Shown here piece after piece: positions 9,698-21,000 of a stretch of DNA of 64,000 nt. Origin of the DNA: JAHBVH01 sp034432375 (GTDB lineage: Bacteria; Chloroflexota; Anaerolineae; Caldilineales; Caldilineaceae); contig DAOUCA010000025.1 of the NCBI GenBank assembly GCA_034432375.1, positions 26,195-90,194 of the forward strand, written 5' to 3'. Position 1 is the first letter of the stretch, and each line of letters opens with the position of its first letter. Under the pieces are notes generated by a model, which worked only from the letters and a program-made list of their open reading frames with translations, was not told where the DNA came from and made no database searches. Position numbers and translations under genes: made by a program.

Positions 9698-9718
9698 TTA
9701 CGTCGAGATCTACATGCC

Positions 9719-10924
9719 TCATTCATCCACCGGCTCTGTATACCAGACGCCGATGTCGTCGACCTGGCCGCGTAACATTTGCCCTTGTTCGATGTTGGCG
9801 CTGAGATTGAAAAATGTGGTCCAATTGCAGGCGGTAGCTACCGTAGGCAGGGCTTGACGGTTGACAACAACATCAAGTTTATATGGATGCCAGTCAACGG
9901 TGATATCATAAAGCTGGGCCGGTTCCAGATCCAATAAGGGCGTATCAACCACACCACCGGGTTCATCATCCGTATCATAGACCAACCGCAAATGTGGAGG
10001 AGATCCACCAACCAGTAGTTTGAGCCACCCTTGATCATCAAAACAGCCGGTTTGTACACCTAAATATCCCGATGGATAGTTGGTGGGCACGTCCACAATG
10101 GTCCGCCACTGAATCCGTTCAATCTGCCCAATCGCACCCAGGTAGTTCAGTTCTTCTTCCACAGCAGCACCATGATTGAGTGAAACGTCTATCGACAAAA
10201 CGCCATCTTTCACAGAGCCATGCCAATCCCCCACGTTGGGTTGCCAAAGCTCCTGGTCGAGTTGATTGCCAGCAAAGGTCTCCCAAATCGTAGGAGCGGT
10301 GAGCACAGTGGCCGGGCGGACAGGACGCAGCAATCGGATCGAAAAGAAGAACAGTAGCCCGATCAACAGTGCAGCCACCACCAACAGCGGCCATCGCGAT
10401 AAGGGAATCCGCCCAAGTGACGGCGACGGTGCAGCCAAAACACGCTGCTCGGGCCGCGCCAACGCTGTTTGCTCAGCCAGCGGAGGAATGGTCGTAATCG
10501 GCACTTCCTCGGGAACTGATGATCCACTCTGTTCAGCGGCTTGGTCAAAAATTGTTGTCAGTTCGGTTTCGGTGAGATGACCCTGGTCACCCAATGCGAG
10601 CCACTGGTTGGCTTCCGCACTGTTGATCATGGCACCCAGCCGACGCAACGCCCACACAAGCGCGATGTGGCGCGCTCTCGGGTTTAGCGCACGCTTGCCT
10701 TGTTCCAAACGGCTCAGCGTAGAGACATCGAGAATTTCACCGAGATAGTTGATGACTTCCTCATAGATGCCAAGCGTGTGCCATTCGGCTTCATCGGCCA
10801 TGCTGACATGAATTGAGAGATTGGCCAACGTCTCAATCAACTGGCCTTGGGTCAATCCCAATCGATTGCGAAAGGAACGTAGTTGTTCGCCCCAGGTCAG
10901 ACCGGCCTGATCATTTGTTTCCAT
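9719..10924 (-). CDS. Membrane-anchored XRE-family regulator with extracellular LamG-like domain
   Basis: The protein is 401 aa from the ATG at 10924, preceded by AGGAGTGAGG. Residues about 10-100 form an XRE-type helix-turn-helix (FRNRLGLTQGQLIETL, VSTLSRLEQGKR) with an insert of about 25 residues between its halves. A Pro/Ala-rich stretch leads to one transmembrane helix at about 185-210 (WPLLVVAALLIGLLFFFSI). Outside is a beta-sandwich of the concanavalin/LamG kind (WQPNVGDWHG, GYLGVQTGCFDDQG, RGQVDDIGVWY). The topology, with DNA-binding domain inside and sugar- or polymer-binding domain outside, resembles a ToxR-like one-component sensor. It is divergent from the glycoside hydrolase locus at 11266, its most likely target (inference). 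Confidence 0.82.
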   Translation of the reverse strand: METNDQAGLTWGEQLRSFRNRLGLTQGQLIETLANLSIHVSMADEAEWHTLGIYEEVINYLGEILDVSTLSRLEQGKRALNPRARHIALVWALRRLGAMINSAEANQWLALGDQGHLTETELTTIFDQAAEQSGSSVPEEVPITTIPPLAEQTALARPEQRVLAAPSPSLGRIPLSRWPLLVVAALLIGLLFFFSIRLLRPVRPATVLTAPTIWETFAGNQLDQELWQPNVGDWHGSVKDGVLSIDVSLNHGAAVEEELNYLGAIGQIERIQWRTIVDVPTNYPSGYLGVQTGCFDDQGWLKLLVGGSPPHLRLVYDTDDEPGGVVDTPLLDLEPAQLYDITVDWHPYKLDVVVNRQALPTVATACNWTTFFNLSANIEQGQMLRGQVDDIGVWYTEPVDE

Positions 10925-11036
10925 CCTCACTCCTGTAATTTGACAGATTTGACAAATGGATTTTGCCAAATCTGTCGATGACAGCGCTCGATGTTTCTGC
11001 TAAAGTTAGCATATTATACCGAGCTGCGCCATAAAG

Positions 11037-11112
11037 TTAGGACTTACGCAATCCGCCGGTTGAGTAGGATGCTTTTCTCCGTATCGAAACCAGAAATTTG
11101 CGTAAGTCCTAA
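11037..11112. mobile_element. MITE-like element with 15-bp terminal inverted repeats
   Basis: TTAGGACTTACGCAA at 11037-11051 is exactly inverted at 11098-11112, enclosing 46 bp. The core has a GGTTGAGT...CGTATCGAAACC motif that recurs near 34572. No transposase lies inside. It sits in the divergent promoter region between the membrane regulator and the GH114/GH135 gene, so it could influence either promoter. Confidence 0.7.
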
Positions 11113-11265
11113 AAGTATTATTCTGTACACAAGTAGAAATGTTACTTTGTGCTGCGGTGGAGTGTATACAGTAAAGCAGACTTTCTCTGTAGGAAACAGA
11201 TCCCTTTCCCCTGGAAGCGCAGCTTTACGGTGCTATCATCCAGATTTAACAAGAGGAGAACTTCA

Positions 11266-13482
11266 ATGACTCGTATCAACCAATTTTTGTGCACCTTTGC
11301 ACTGTTGGCCATGCTCCTAATATTGATACCTATCCCAGAGAGCAATGCACAGAGCACAACAGATGCCGATCAACCGGTACAGATCTTTCTGCCACAAATC
11401 AGTAGTGGCGCAGATCCGGCCCAGGTTGCAGATGATGAAGAAATGCTCAATGCCCTGGAAGAAGATATTCCAGTAGACGATGCGTCCGCAATTGCTGCGG
11501 CCACGGGGCTTACCCTCACCCCGCGCAGCTATCGCACGCTGCGCGGCACCGACGGCGAACAGCCGGTGTCGGCCTTGGCCCAGTGTGATTCTCCCAATAC
11601 CAATTTGAATAGTGACTGGGAAAAGTACCTCGAATTCTATACACCCGGCAGCACGAATTACATCGGCTATCGAACCTATACGTTCCCCGCCAACGTTGAT
11701 CCGGCAACCATCAACAGCTTGCAGATTACCGCGAATTATAAAGGAGCTGCCCGCGCCGACCAACGCTGGATCTGGCGCATCCTTGACTGGCAACAGCGCA
11801 AGTGGATTTTGCTTGGCGATAATCGCGCTGCGGCCTCGTGGCAGTGGAGCACCTTGACCTTTAACGCGGGCGGTACGCTTGCCAACTATGTCAATCCAAC
11901 CAATCGCCAGATCCGCGTGCGTGTGCAATCGGTCAGTACCAGCGATGACATGGATCTCGACTGCGAATCGATTGTGTTCACAACCAATACCCCGACGCCC
12001 ACCCCAACGCCGACACCCAATACCTGGTGGCGACCCGTCCCCAATACGGGTTGGCAAATCCAACTGCAGGGAGCGGTCAATACCTCGATTGATGTGCAAG
12101 TCTATTTTATCGATCTTTTTGATGTACCGCAAAGCAAGATCCAACAACTACAGAGCCAGGGACGCAAAGTTGTTTGCTACTTTAGCGCCGGTTCCTATGA
12201 AAATTGGCGTCCGGATGCTGGCCCATTCCCCTCTGCTGTGCTCGGTGCCCCTTTGGACAATTGGCCAGGGGAGCGTTGGCTCGATATTCGCAATCTCAGC
12301 GCACTAAGTCCCATCATGACCGCCCGCATGGATCTGGCTGTCAGTAAGGGTTGCGATGGCATTGATCCAGATAATGTCGATGGCTACAGCAACGAGAGCG
12401 GCTTCCCGCTTACAGATCAAAACCAATTGACCTATAACCGTTGGTTGGCAGAACAGGCGCATGCTCGTGGTCTAGCCATTGGCTTAAAAAATGACTTGGA
12501 ACAGATTCCACAATTGGTGAATGACTTTGACTGGGCGCTGAACGAACAATGCTTCCAGTATAATGAATGTAATCTGCTGCTGCCCTTCGTGCAAGCGGGC
12601 AAACCGGTTTTTGGCATTGAGTACAGCGGGAATGTCAATGTGTTCTGCCCCAAGGCCAATGCGCTGAATTTCGATTTCTTGAAGAAAGCGCTAGAGCTTC
12701 GGGTAGGGCGTACTGATTGTCGCACAATCGGAGCAACCGCCACGCCGACCCCCACATCGACGCCAGCCACAACTATCCCGCTTCAGGTTCTCATTCCCCT
12801 TTATAACTATCCGACCACATGGAACAGCGCCACTTACATCTGGGATGATGTCGCTGCGGCCAACAGTATTGTGCCGATCACGGCGATTATCAACCCCAGT
12901 GATGGGCCCAATGGCGGTGCGCCCAACAGCGATTATGCACAAGGGTTGAATGATCTGCGCACAGGTGGCGTCAAGATCTTAGGCTATGTCTATACAAGCT
13001 ATGGTGCGCGGGATATGAACGCGGTCAAAACCGATATTGATCTCTATGCCACCTACTACAATATCAACGGCATTTTCCTCGATGAAGTCGCTTCGGGATC
13101 GGTGCAACTTGCCTATTATACCGAGTTGTATAACTATATCCACAGCAAGCCGGGCTTCGCTCAGGCGGTACTCAACCCGGGCACGAACACTGCGCAAGGG
13201 TATATTAGCCAACCGGCCGGCGACGTAACCATTATCTTTGAAAACGACAGCGGTTGGCCCGCCTACAGTCCAGATGCGTACGTCGCCACCTATTCAGCCA
13301 ACCGCTTTGCCATGTTGGCCTACAATGTCGCCAACGCAAACACGATGCAAAGCTACGTCAACCTGGCGCGCCAACGCAACATTGGCTATCTCTACATCAC
13401 CGACGACGGCGCCGACGGCAACCCCTGGGATGAGTTGCCGACTTACTGGTCGACGCTGCTTAGTGCTGTGGCACAACCGTAA
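11266..13482 (+). CDS. Secreted bifunctional glycoside hydrolase, GH114 + spherulin-4/GH135
   Basis: The protein is 738 aa, with AGAGGAG 7 nt before the ATG at 11266. Residues 1-29 are a signal peptide, followed by an IFLPQI motif. Residues about 85-240 form a beta-sandwich and a Pro-Thr linker follows. Residues about 254-480 match GH114 (endo-alpha-1,4-polygalactosaminidase): VVCYFSAGSYENW, GCDGIDPDNVDGY, NEQCFQYNEC and FGIEYSG, with candidate acidic catalytic residues in the second and fourth. After a second Thr-Pro linker, residues about 503-738 match the spherulin-4 family, which includes fungal Sph3 (GH135), with its GIFLDE acidic pair at 606-607. In fungi both enzyme types act on galactosaminogalactan, so this protein probably degrades a GalN/GalNAc polymer outside the cell. 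A decayed copy lies at 28857. Confidence 0.88.
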   Translation: MTRINQFLCTFALLAMLLILIPIPESNAQSTTDADQPVQIFLPQISSGADPAQVADDEEMLNALEEDIPVDDASAIAAATGLTLTPRSYRTLRGTDGEQPVSALAQCDSPNTNLNSDWEKYLEFYTPGSTNYIGYRTYTFPANVDPATINSLQITANYKGAARADQRWIWRILDWQQRKWILLGDNRAAASWQWSTLTFNAGGTLANYVNPTNRQIRVRVQSVSTSDDMDLDCESIVFTTNTPTPTPTPTPNTWWRPVPNTGWQIQLQGAVNTSIDVQVYFIDLFDVPQSKIQQLQSQGRKVVCYFSAGSYENWRPDAGPFPSAVLGAPLDNWPGERWLDIRNLSALSPIMTARMDLAVSKGCDGIDPDNVDGYSNESGFPLTDQNQLTYNRWLAEQAHARGLAIGLKNDLEQIPQLVNDFDWALNEQCFQYNECNLLLPFVQAGKPVFGIEYSGNVNVFCPKANALNFDFLKKALELRVGRTDCRTIGATATPTPTSTPATTIPLQVLIPLYNYPTTWNSATYIWDDVAAANSIVPITAIINPSDGPNGGAPNSDYAQGLNDLRTGGVKILGYVYTSYGARDMNAVKTDIDLYATYYNINGIFLDEVASGSVQLAYYTELYNYIHSKPGFAQAVLNPGTNTAQGYISQPAGDVTIIFENDSGWPAYSPDAYVATYSANRFAMLAYNVANANTMQSYVNLARQRNIGYLYITDDGADGNPWDELPTYWSTLLSAVAQP

Positions 13483-13562
13483 TGGGTAGAGTGGATGAGA
13501 AGAGCGCTACCGTCTGTGTCGCTTTTCTCATCCATGTTAGCACCCCGCATAGGAGGACTTTT

Positions 13563-14702
13563 GTGTTGAAGCGAAGACCGATACAGCGCGCTGTACCTAC
13601 CACAGCGGTAATTAAAGACCTGCGATCTCTGGTAGCCAGAGGAAATTCACTGTGGCCTTATCTACACCGGGATGGATTCGCTATGTGCTTGGGCTTACTC
13701 GTTTGTCTTGGCAGCTTCTTGGCCATGCCCATCACTGCCCTCCCCAGAACACAACCAAACTCCGTGCACATGGCCAAGCAGGATACCTTTGTAGATATCA
13801 ACAACGCCAACAACAATTACAATGGGAATCGGCTAGAGATAACCTACAGTAATTTTCTTGGTCTTCAGCCGACCCGCGCGGTTTTGCTTCAATTCGATTT
13901 AGCCGGGCTGGCCGATTCGTTCACCGCCAACACCGCGCTGGTCATGACGCTGGTCGAAAACAATCTGCCCATGGATGCTTCGCTCAATCTGGCACTCTAC
14001 ACAACGTCAGATCAGTGGGAAGAAGCGCAGGTGACCTACGCCACTCGCCCCAGCCAAGGTACACAGTTGCAGACATTGACGATTTCCGACACTACCATGG
14101 GCGAGATTCACTTTGATGCCGAAGCCGTGCGCAATTATCTGGCTACAGAATATGCTGGTGATAAGCTGGCATCCTTTGTGCTGTCAGTCAGCGGTGGCAG
14201 TGGCACTTTGGGCTTTGCGGGCAGCGTCATCTTTGAAGATCGCGAAGGAAGCAACGATGGCATCAACGGCGATGAGCCCTATCTGGGCGGGGTCATTGTG
14301 CTGGAGCCACCCACCGCAACAACCACGCCCACCAGTACGACCCCGCGACCTACGCCGTCAACCGGCACACCAACACCCACAGCGACCATCCCCAATGGGC
14401 CAACCCATACCCCAACAATAGGTACGCCCACAGCACAAACAACCGCTTCCCACACGCCAACACTGGCCACCATAACACCCCAAACCACAGTGACGATCAC
14501 CGCCACCTTTGTGCCAACGGTGGCTACGGGCACCGTCATCCCAACCCCAACGAGGACACCGTTGGCGCAGACCGCTACGCCCACATCAGTTGCCACCCAT
14601 ACCACCTCACCCACCGCTGATGTAACGCAGACCGCTATTCATACGCCCCAGATAACACCACGCGCAACAACAATGATTCATTTACCTATTGTGCTTCGCT
14701 GA
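13563..14702 (+). CDS. Secreted DNRLRE-domain protein with Thr/Pro-rich stalk
   Basis: The protein is 379 aa. The GTG at 13563 is chosen because AGGAGG lies 6 nt upstream; the frame is open further up to 13482 but lacks a ribosome site there. A hydrophobic segment (MCLGLLVCLGSFLAM) around residue 45 is the export signal. The domain at about 75-240 (KQDTFVDINNANNNYNGN, VLLQFDLAGL, DQWEEAQVTYATRP) is DNRLRE/disaggregatase-related, found on cell-wall and carbohydrate-active proteins. A stalk of about 130 residues, mostly Thr, Pro and Ala, follows and ends in HLPIVLR at the C-terminus, shared with other proteins of this locus. It lies 80 bp after the GH114/GH135 gene and is probably cotranscribed. 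Confidence 0.82.
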   Translation: MLKRRPIQRAVPTTAVIKDLRSLVARGNSLWPYLHRDGFAMCLGLLVCLGSFLAMPITALPRTQPNSVHMAKQDTFVDINNANNNYNGNRLEITYSNFLGLQPTRAVLLQFDLAGLADSFTANTALVMTLVENNLPMDASLNLALYTTSDQWEEAQVTYATRPSQGTQLQTLTISDTTMGEIHFDAEAVRNYLATEYAGDKLASFVLSVSGGSGTLGFAGSVIFEDREGSNDGINGDEPYLGGVIVLEPPTATTTPTSTTPRPTPSTGTPTPTATIPNGPTHTPTIGTPTAQTTASHTPTLATITPQTTVTITATFVPTVATGTVIPTPTRTPLAQTATPTSVATHTTSPTADVTQTAIHTPQITPRATTMIHLPIVLR

Positions 14703-14707
14703 TTTAG

Positions 14708-14737
14708 TTGCAAGAAAACACATATTTGCAATTTTTT
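14708..14737 (+). terminator. Weak intrinsic terminator after the DNRLRE gene
   Basis: TTGCAA (14708-14713) can pair with TTGCAA (14726-14731) around a 12-nt loop and is followed at once by six T. The stem is short, so termination may be partial. Confidence 0.45.
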
Positions 14738-14782
14738 ATAACAAACAGGGCTTTACATGCAAATTTTGTACATCTTTTGCTC

Positions 14783-14809
14783 TAGACATCTTCGTAAGAC
14801 TGGTATAAA
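14783..14809 (+). promoter_or_regulatory. Extended -10 promoter candidate for the giant protein gene
   Basis: TGGTATAAA at 14801-14809 is an extended -10 (TG-n-TATAAA), with TAGACA 15 nt before the -10 hexamer as a poor -35. It would give a leader of about 200 nt to the ATG at 15022. Confidence 0.45.
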
Positions 14810-15021
14810 ATAGATGCAATTTGCGGTTGTCCTATCGTTCCTCGCCCAATCCAAAGAGCAACGGGTCTTAGGTATTGAACATTCTTGGTTTGCTTTTCTG
14901 GATCGTTCAACTTCTACAAGCTACAATACGTCGCACAATGCACCTCTAACGATACGCCAACTTCCTTGTCTACCCGCGCACAATCCCAATTTGATCGTGC
15001 CGCACATCTCTGGAGGTTTGC

Positions 15022-18000
15022 ATGTCCACCCAAACGCTGCGTTACCGCGCTGTTAGCCTCGCGCTTTTGTTCAGCCTGCTCTTATCACCACTCTCCGCCA
15101 CGGCCACGCCAATTAGCAAGGTAGCCGCGCAATCAGCAACATCAACTGCTGCCGGTAACACAGCTGACCTTTACCGCACCCAAATTACGGTCAACGGCAC
15201 TCTCCGTTGGCAACGGTTAGAAGAATTGCAGGTTGTTACACTATCAAAGCAGGCGGATCAGGCTGTGGTGCTGGTTGACGCCGCACAATTAGAAACCCTG
15301 GCCCGTCTAGGCTTTATACCCACCGCCACCGAAGCGCTCACCACGCTGGCAACGACCGCGGCCACAGAGGCACCTTGGCTGGCGTGGCGCTTGCAGCCGC
15401 TGTTGCAACAGGCAGCAGGGGTGCAAGCCGCCAACGCCACCCAAGCCAGCCAAACGCTCCAAACCGCCATGCAGGCGCTCACCACCGAAACGCGCACCGC
15501 GCTCGCCACCACCAGCAGCATCGACGACGACGGCGACGGCCTGACCAACACGCAGGAGAGTTGGTGGTGCACGGACCCGCTGAATCCGGACAGCGACGGC
15601 GATGGCGCCAAGGATGGTGTGGAGGTCGCCGCGGCCAAGGCGTGGCTCGCCAACACCGCCAGTGCACCCCCGGCCACTGGCAAACCCTTTAGCGGCTGGC
15701 CCGCCACCAAGACCGGCTGCCCCGACGACGACCAGGACAGCGTGCCCGACCTCGCCGAGCGCTGGGAACTTGGCCTCAACCTCAACCGCGAGAGCACCGA
15801 CCGCGACAAATTTGACGACGGCCAGGAGCTCTTCGGCAACACCTACTGCCCCGGCAGCGGCGGCTTCTGCGGCTACGGCGCGCTCCCGCGCAACGAAGAT
15901 TGGGGCGTGATCTTCGCCGAAATGCCGGCGTGGGTGCGCGCACCGGGCAATCACCCGCTGGTCGCCGCCTTCCCCAAGCCGGAGGTCGACGTGGTCGAGT
16001 CGTCGTTCCATTTGCAGACGGTAACTGTGGTGACGACGGATCATGTGATCAGTCAAGGGACGGAGCGGACGTATAGTACTGCTAAAACAGAAGGTACAAG
16101 CACAAGTGTTGCCAACACAAAAACTTGGAATAATTGGCAGGAAGTTTCAGTCACCGAACCTGTATTTTCCTCTTCTTTTAGGGCATCAAAGGGAAATGTA
16201 CAGACGGCAGTGGAACCTATCTCTTTTACAGGTATGCTAGGAACGGCAGCAACTTTCGTTGGTGGTAAATGTCTCGTTGATGGTGCAGTAGAAATCTTTG
16301 CTGGAGAAGTACGAACAACCTGTGAAAAAATCTACGATAACCAGGCAGCTATCGGCAGTTCAATAGTAACCGGAGCAACGACGGCAGCCAGAGAGTTTGG
16401 ATACGATCCAGATGCTGATTTGCTTCAGAATGCATGGAATCTATCTAAATGTGCATTGAATTCGACAGGTATTCTCCCTGGTCAAGGTCAATGTTTTACG
16501 AACGGCTTAGCAAAAGGAGCCGTCGATTTTTACAATGACCTGCGCCAACGCAATGCACAAAATGCTATACAAGACAATACATCAGATCCTGGAGGGAATG
16601 GCACACACATAGAAGAAAGTTATGATAATGGCACACCGGTTGTCAATGCCTATCCAAGATACGAAATAAACTTTCCAGTGACAAATCCATTGCCCGTAAA
16701 AACTGAGACAACTAGTACTGGTAGCTCAACTGGTGGGGCAATAACGACCTCAACATCAGAATACGAAGAACACACCGTCACCAACGGCGAAGCCTTTTCC
16801 AACGGCGAGTCGTGGGGCAACGCAACGGCGCAGGACTCAGCCCACGCTGCCGACCTCTGGTTCACTTATCGCGTGCGCAATACGGGCACCGAGTATGCGC
16901 GCGAAATCGGCGATCTCACCTTCAACCTCTACATCGGTGACCCTGCGACCGGCTCAGGGCAAGCTGCCGACCCAGCCTACACCTACTTTGTCGCCAATGA
17001 CATTGGCGGCGATGGTAAGTTCCATAACTTTATGCCCAACGAGCAACATCCCTACACCTCGCAGCGCATTCCGTTGACGCTGGCGCAGATGAAGGCGATT
17101 GACCTCGGTGGCCCGATCCGCATTGTGGTTGAGGATTTCACCTATGGCATCGATGAACTCTTCTACCAGGACGCGGCCAACGCCGGCGTGTTGATCGCCA
17201 TGGAAGATGGCACCGATGATGGTGACGAAAGTATTGATCCCTATCTGCTGCCCACGTGGGGCGACGAAACTGCGCTCGACGTGCTCGCCCGCTACTTCCC
17301 CCACGAGACCGACGCCGACGGTACGATCACCGCGATCTGGACCCCTGAATATCGCAGCGATACACCGGCATGGTGTCAGGCCGGCTTCCGCCCCAGTGGT
17401 GCGAGTTCGCTAGCGCTCTGGTGCAAACATGCGCTCTCGACCGCTGATTGGTGGAATATCTACACGAATGGCCTCGGCGACGGCACGGAAGGCTTTCAGG
17501 AGACGCCGGCCACGCCGGGCGCGGTGGCGCTCTTCCGCTTTAACAAAGACAGCGATCTCGACGGCTTCTCCGACCGCTCGGAGATCCGGTTGGGCACGCT
17601 CATCAATGACCCGACCGACTTCCCCCGACCGGAAGTGTTGGCCGGCGTTCACAGCAGCCGCAGCGGCAATGAGGTGGTCGCCACCCTTTCGCTGCTCAAC
17701 CGCGGTCTCTACGATGCTTATGGTGTCGAGGCGATCATGGTCGCACCCGATGATTCGGTGAGCATTACCAACAACACGGTTGGCGGCTCGGGCCGCGTGC
17801 GCGCGCTCAATCAAGTGATCGTCGGTAGCCGAATCGCACTGCCATCGCCCTTGCCCGCCGGGTGGAGCCAAGCCAACCACGCCACACCGGCCGCGGGTGG
17901 CTATTTCACCGGCGCGGCGGACCGCGCCTACACCCTCACCGTCAACTGCGCCAACCCCGGCGGCTGTGCCGTGGGCAGCGGCACATTGACAGTTGGCTGG

Positions 18001-21000
18001 GCGGACGACGGCGGCGGCAGCGGCACGCTCGACTTTGGGACCGGCTATGCCTCGCCGACCTTTCTGCCGGTTGGTGCGCTGGGCGTTAGTTTTGCGCTCT
18101 ATTCGGGTACGGTCAGCAATGGCGAGAGCCTCACCATCACAGCACACACGCCGCGCGACACCTTCCAATACACGATTAATAGCGAACCGTACACCGAGCC
18201 GCTGGTCATCGTCTCCTACAACGACCCGCAGGGCAACCACCGTTTTATCGTGCCGCCGACAGCCATGCAACTGACCACGCCCAACGACGATCTCACCGCC
18301 TTTAGCGGCACCATGTTGCAGGATGTGGGGGTCGAAATTGTGACGACCGCGGCCTTTGCGCCGGGCGCCAACGCGACGGATCTGCTCATCAACAACCCCG
18401 CGGCCATCACCCTGACCGACGCCCACCTCTTCCTCGAATTCATCGACCCCGCGGGCACGGTCGTCCACGAAGCGACGAGTCAGGCGACGCTGCCGCCCGG
18501 CCCCAGCTATGTCACCGTCAATTGGGATAGCGCCAGCTTTACCCCCGCCTATGACAACAGCCAGGACTACATCGTCCTCGCCTTTCTCACCGACTACGCC
18601 GGCAACATTCTCGACACCGGTGGCCGTCCGCTCTCCAGCTTCCAGGCCGACCCGCTGCCCACGCTCGTCACCGATGACGCCGCGCTGACGTGGGATTTTG
18701 GCGCGGTTGCCCAGGGCGCGCTGCTGCGCCACCGCTTGAGCATGGCCAACACCGGCTTTGGTCCGCTCTACACCTTTGTCGACGCCGGCGGCACGTTGGC
18801 GCTCAGTCAGGCCGGCCAACGCACCGTCGGCGCGGCCGGGGTGGCTGATTATCAATTGACCCTGCGCACCGCCGATCTGCCCGTCGGCCCCTACGACGAG
18901 ACCTTTACGATCAAGACCAGCGATCCGGCCAACCCCACGCGCACCTTCCACGTCGTCGGCACGATCAGCGCGCCCGATGAGACCCCGGCGGGCGCGATCC
19001 AACGCCCGCTCGACGTGCCGGTCACCGTGACCGGGCCGAAGAACCAGGGCGAGCTGATCACCTTCCCGCACACCTTGGGACCGGATGCCGCCACCCTGCA
19101 TCCAGTGAAGATTTTCAATGACGATTACAGCGTGCTCAAGGGGGTTGGCGAGTATGCGACGGATTTTGCGGCGGGCACGGCTGCTGCCGATATGTTTGGT
19201 GATGGCCGGGATGGGGTGATGCCGAGTAGTGGGAATTTGGATAATGACAACGGTTCTGCGTTTGGGGTTGTCAACAGTGGAACACAAGGTTCCCTTGACA
19301 TTACTGTAACCGACGCCTATGGAGTTGCCCGTATCAACCCTGGTGATGTGGTTCTGATCCATCAAACCCAGGGAACGAACGCCGGCTGTTGGGAAGTGAA
19401 TAAAGCTGTTTCTGATTTTGCTGGCAATCCCACAATCAATACGTACCAACTTGAAACACTGTTGCAGTGTGACTACAGTTCCAGCAGCAGCAATAGGGCA
19501 CAAATTGTGCGCGTGCCACAGTACACCACTTGTGATGTCACCGGCACCGTGACACCGATAGCAGGATGGAACGGGAATTGGGGTGGCATATTGGCAGTGA
19601 TGTGCCAGGACACAATGAATATTGCACAAGGTGGTACTATCTCTGCCCGCGGTACAAACGGATCTGTAGTGACTGGGAGTAACAGTAACTATACAGCTAA
19701 TGGGGGGAGTGGTTATGGATTCAAAGGCGGCAGTGGCTTTCGCCGGTGTTGTGGCGACACAAATGGTGCATGGCAAGGAGATTCAGTCACTGGTATTGGT
19801 AGCCGCTCTCGTGTTGCAAATGGGAATGGTGGTGGTGCAGCATATGCAAATCCAGACCAAGGTCATGCAGGCGGCGGCGGTGGCGGTAATGGAACTGGTG
19901 GTAGTAATGGCTTTTCAAACTCGCAATCCTATCCAGGTGGTGCAGGGGGGTCTGTATTCGGTACTGCTGATTTACAAATAATGTCATTTGGCGGTGGTGG
20001 TGGCGGCGGTAACACAAATTACTCATACGGAGTTGCAGGTGGAGGATCTGGTGGTGGCATTATCTTCATTGCAGCAAATGCAATGAATGCCATTGGACAA
20101 ATTGATGGTGGTGGTGGTACTGGCGGAAATAGCGACGGTGCTGGTGGTGGTGGTGCTGGCGGCTCGATTTTTGTGAGAACTCGCGCTGGAGATATTGGCA
20201 CAGGAAGACTGACTGCTCAAGGTGGGGCAGGTGGGAACGCTCCATTAGGCACAGCTGGCTCTGGTGGTAGTGGACGTATCCATATAGAATATTGCGAGTC
20301 TCTAAGTGGAACAACAACGCCAGCAGCAAATGCACAGAAGCTCAACTGCTACATTGCAGAACAAGGTGCAATTGCCAGCAACTTATTTGGCACGGGCAAC
20401 GATGGCGATATCACCATCAACACAACGACTACCTTTAATGTGCCCCGTAGTGCGTTAGTCAGCACCGCGTCAGTTGGACAAACAACCGTCAATCTCGTTT
20501 CCAGTTCCGGCTTGTCGGCTGGTGATGAGGTCGTGATTATTCAAATCCAAGGGACAGGCACCGGCAATTATGAATTGGGCCGCATCTTGAGCGTTGCCGG
20601 CAGCACGCTGACCTTGGAAGCCGCGCTCCAACATACCTATACACAAGGCGGATCTTCAAAAGCGCAATTAGTGCGCGTGCCCAACTACGACAATGTCACG
20701 GTTACAGGTAGCGGCCGGTGGGAAGCGCCGGCATGGAATGGCAGCACGGGCGGTATCATTACCTTTAGAGCCAGCGGTGAAGTCACAATCGATGGCACGG
20801 TCATCGCCTCGCAAAAGGGCTTCCGTGGCGGTAGTGGCGGCACCGATGACAGTAATACACAGGGGGAAGGCTATCCCGGAACTGGCAGCCACACGAGCAA
20901 TGCCAACGGCAATGGCGGTGGGGGTGGTCACGCCGCGCCAGGTGGTGGTGGCGGCTATGGAACAGCCGGCGCGGCATCGGTCGGTACCGGCGGATCTGCA

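Noticed and set aside
9719..11112. Possibility that the MITE at 11037 is a transcription terminator
   Set aside because: The perfect ends are separated by 46 bp of sequence similar to other repeats and no T-tract follows; a mobile element explains it better.
17410..19776. 788-codon open frame on the minus strand
   Set aside because: It lies fully inside the giant plus-strand gene in a GC-rich part where antisense stops are rare. The translation is Arg/Gly/Ala-rich with no domain motif or ribosome site.
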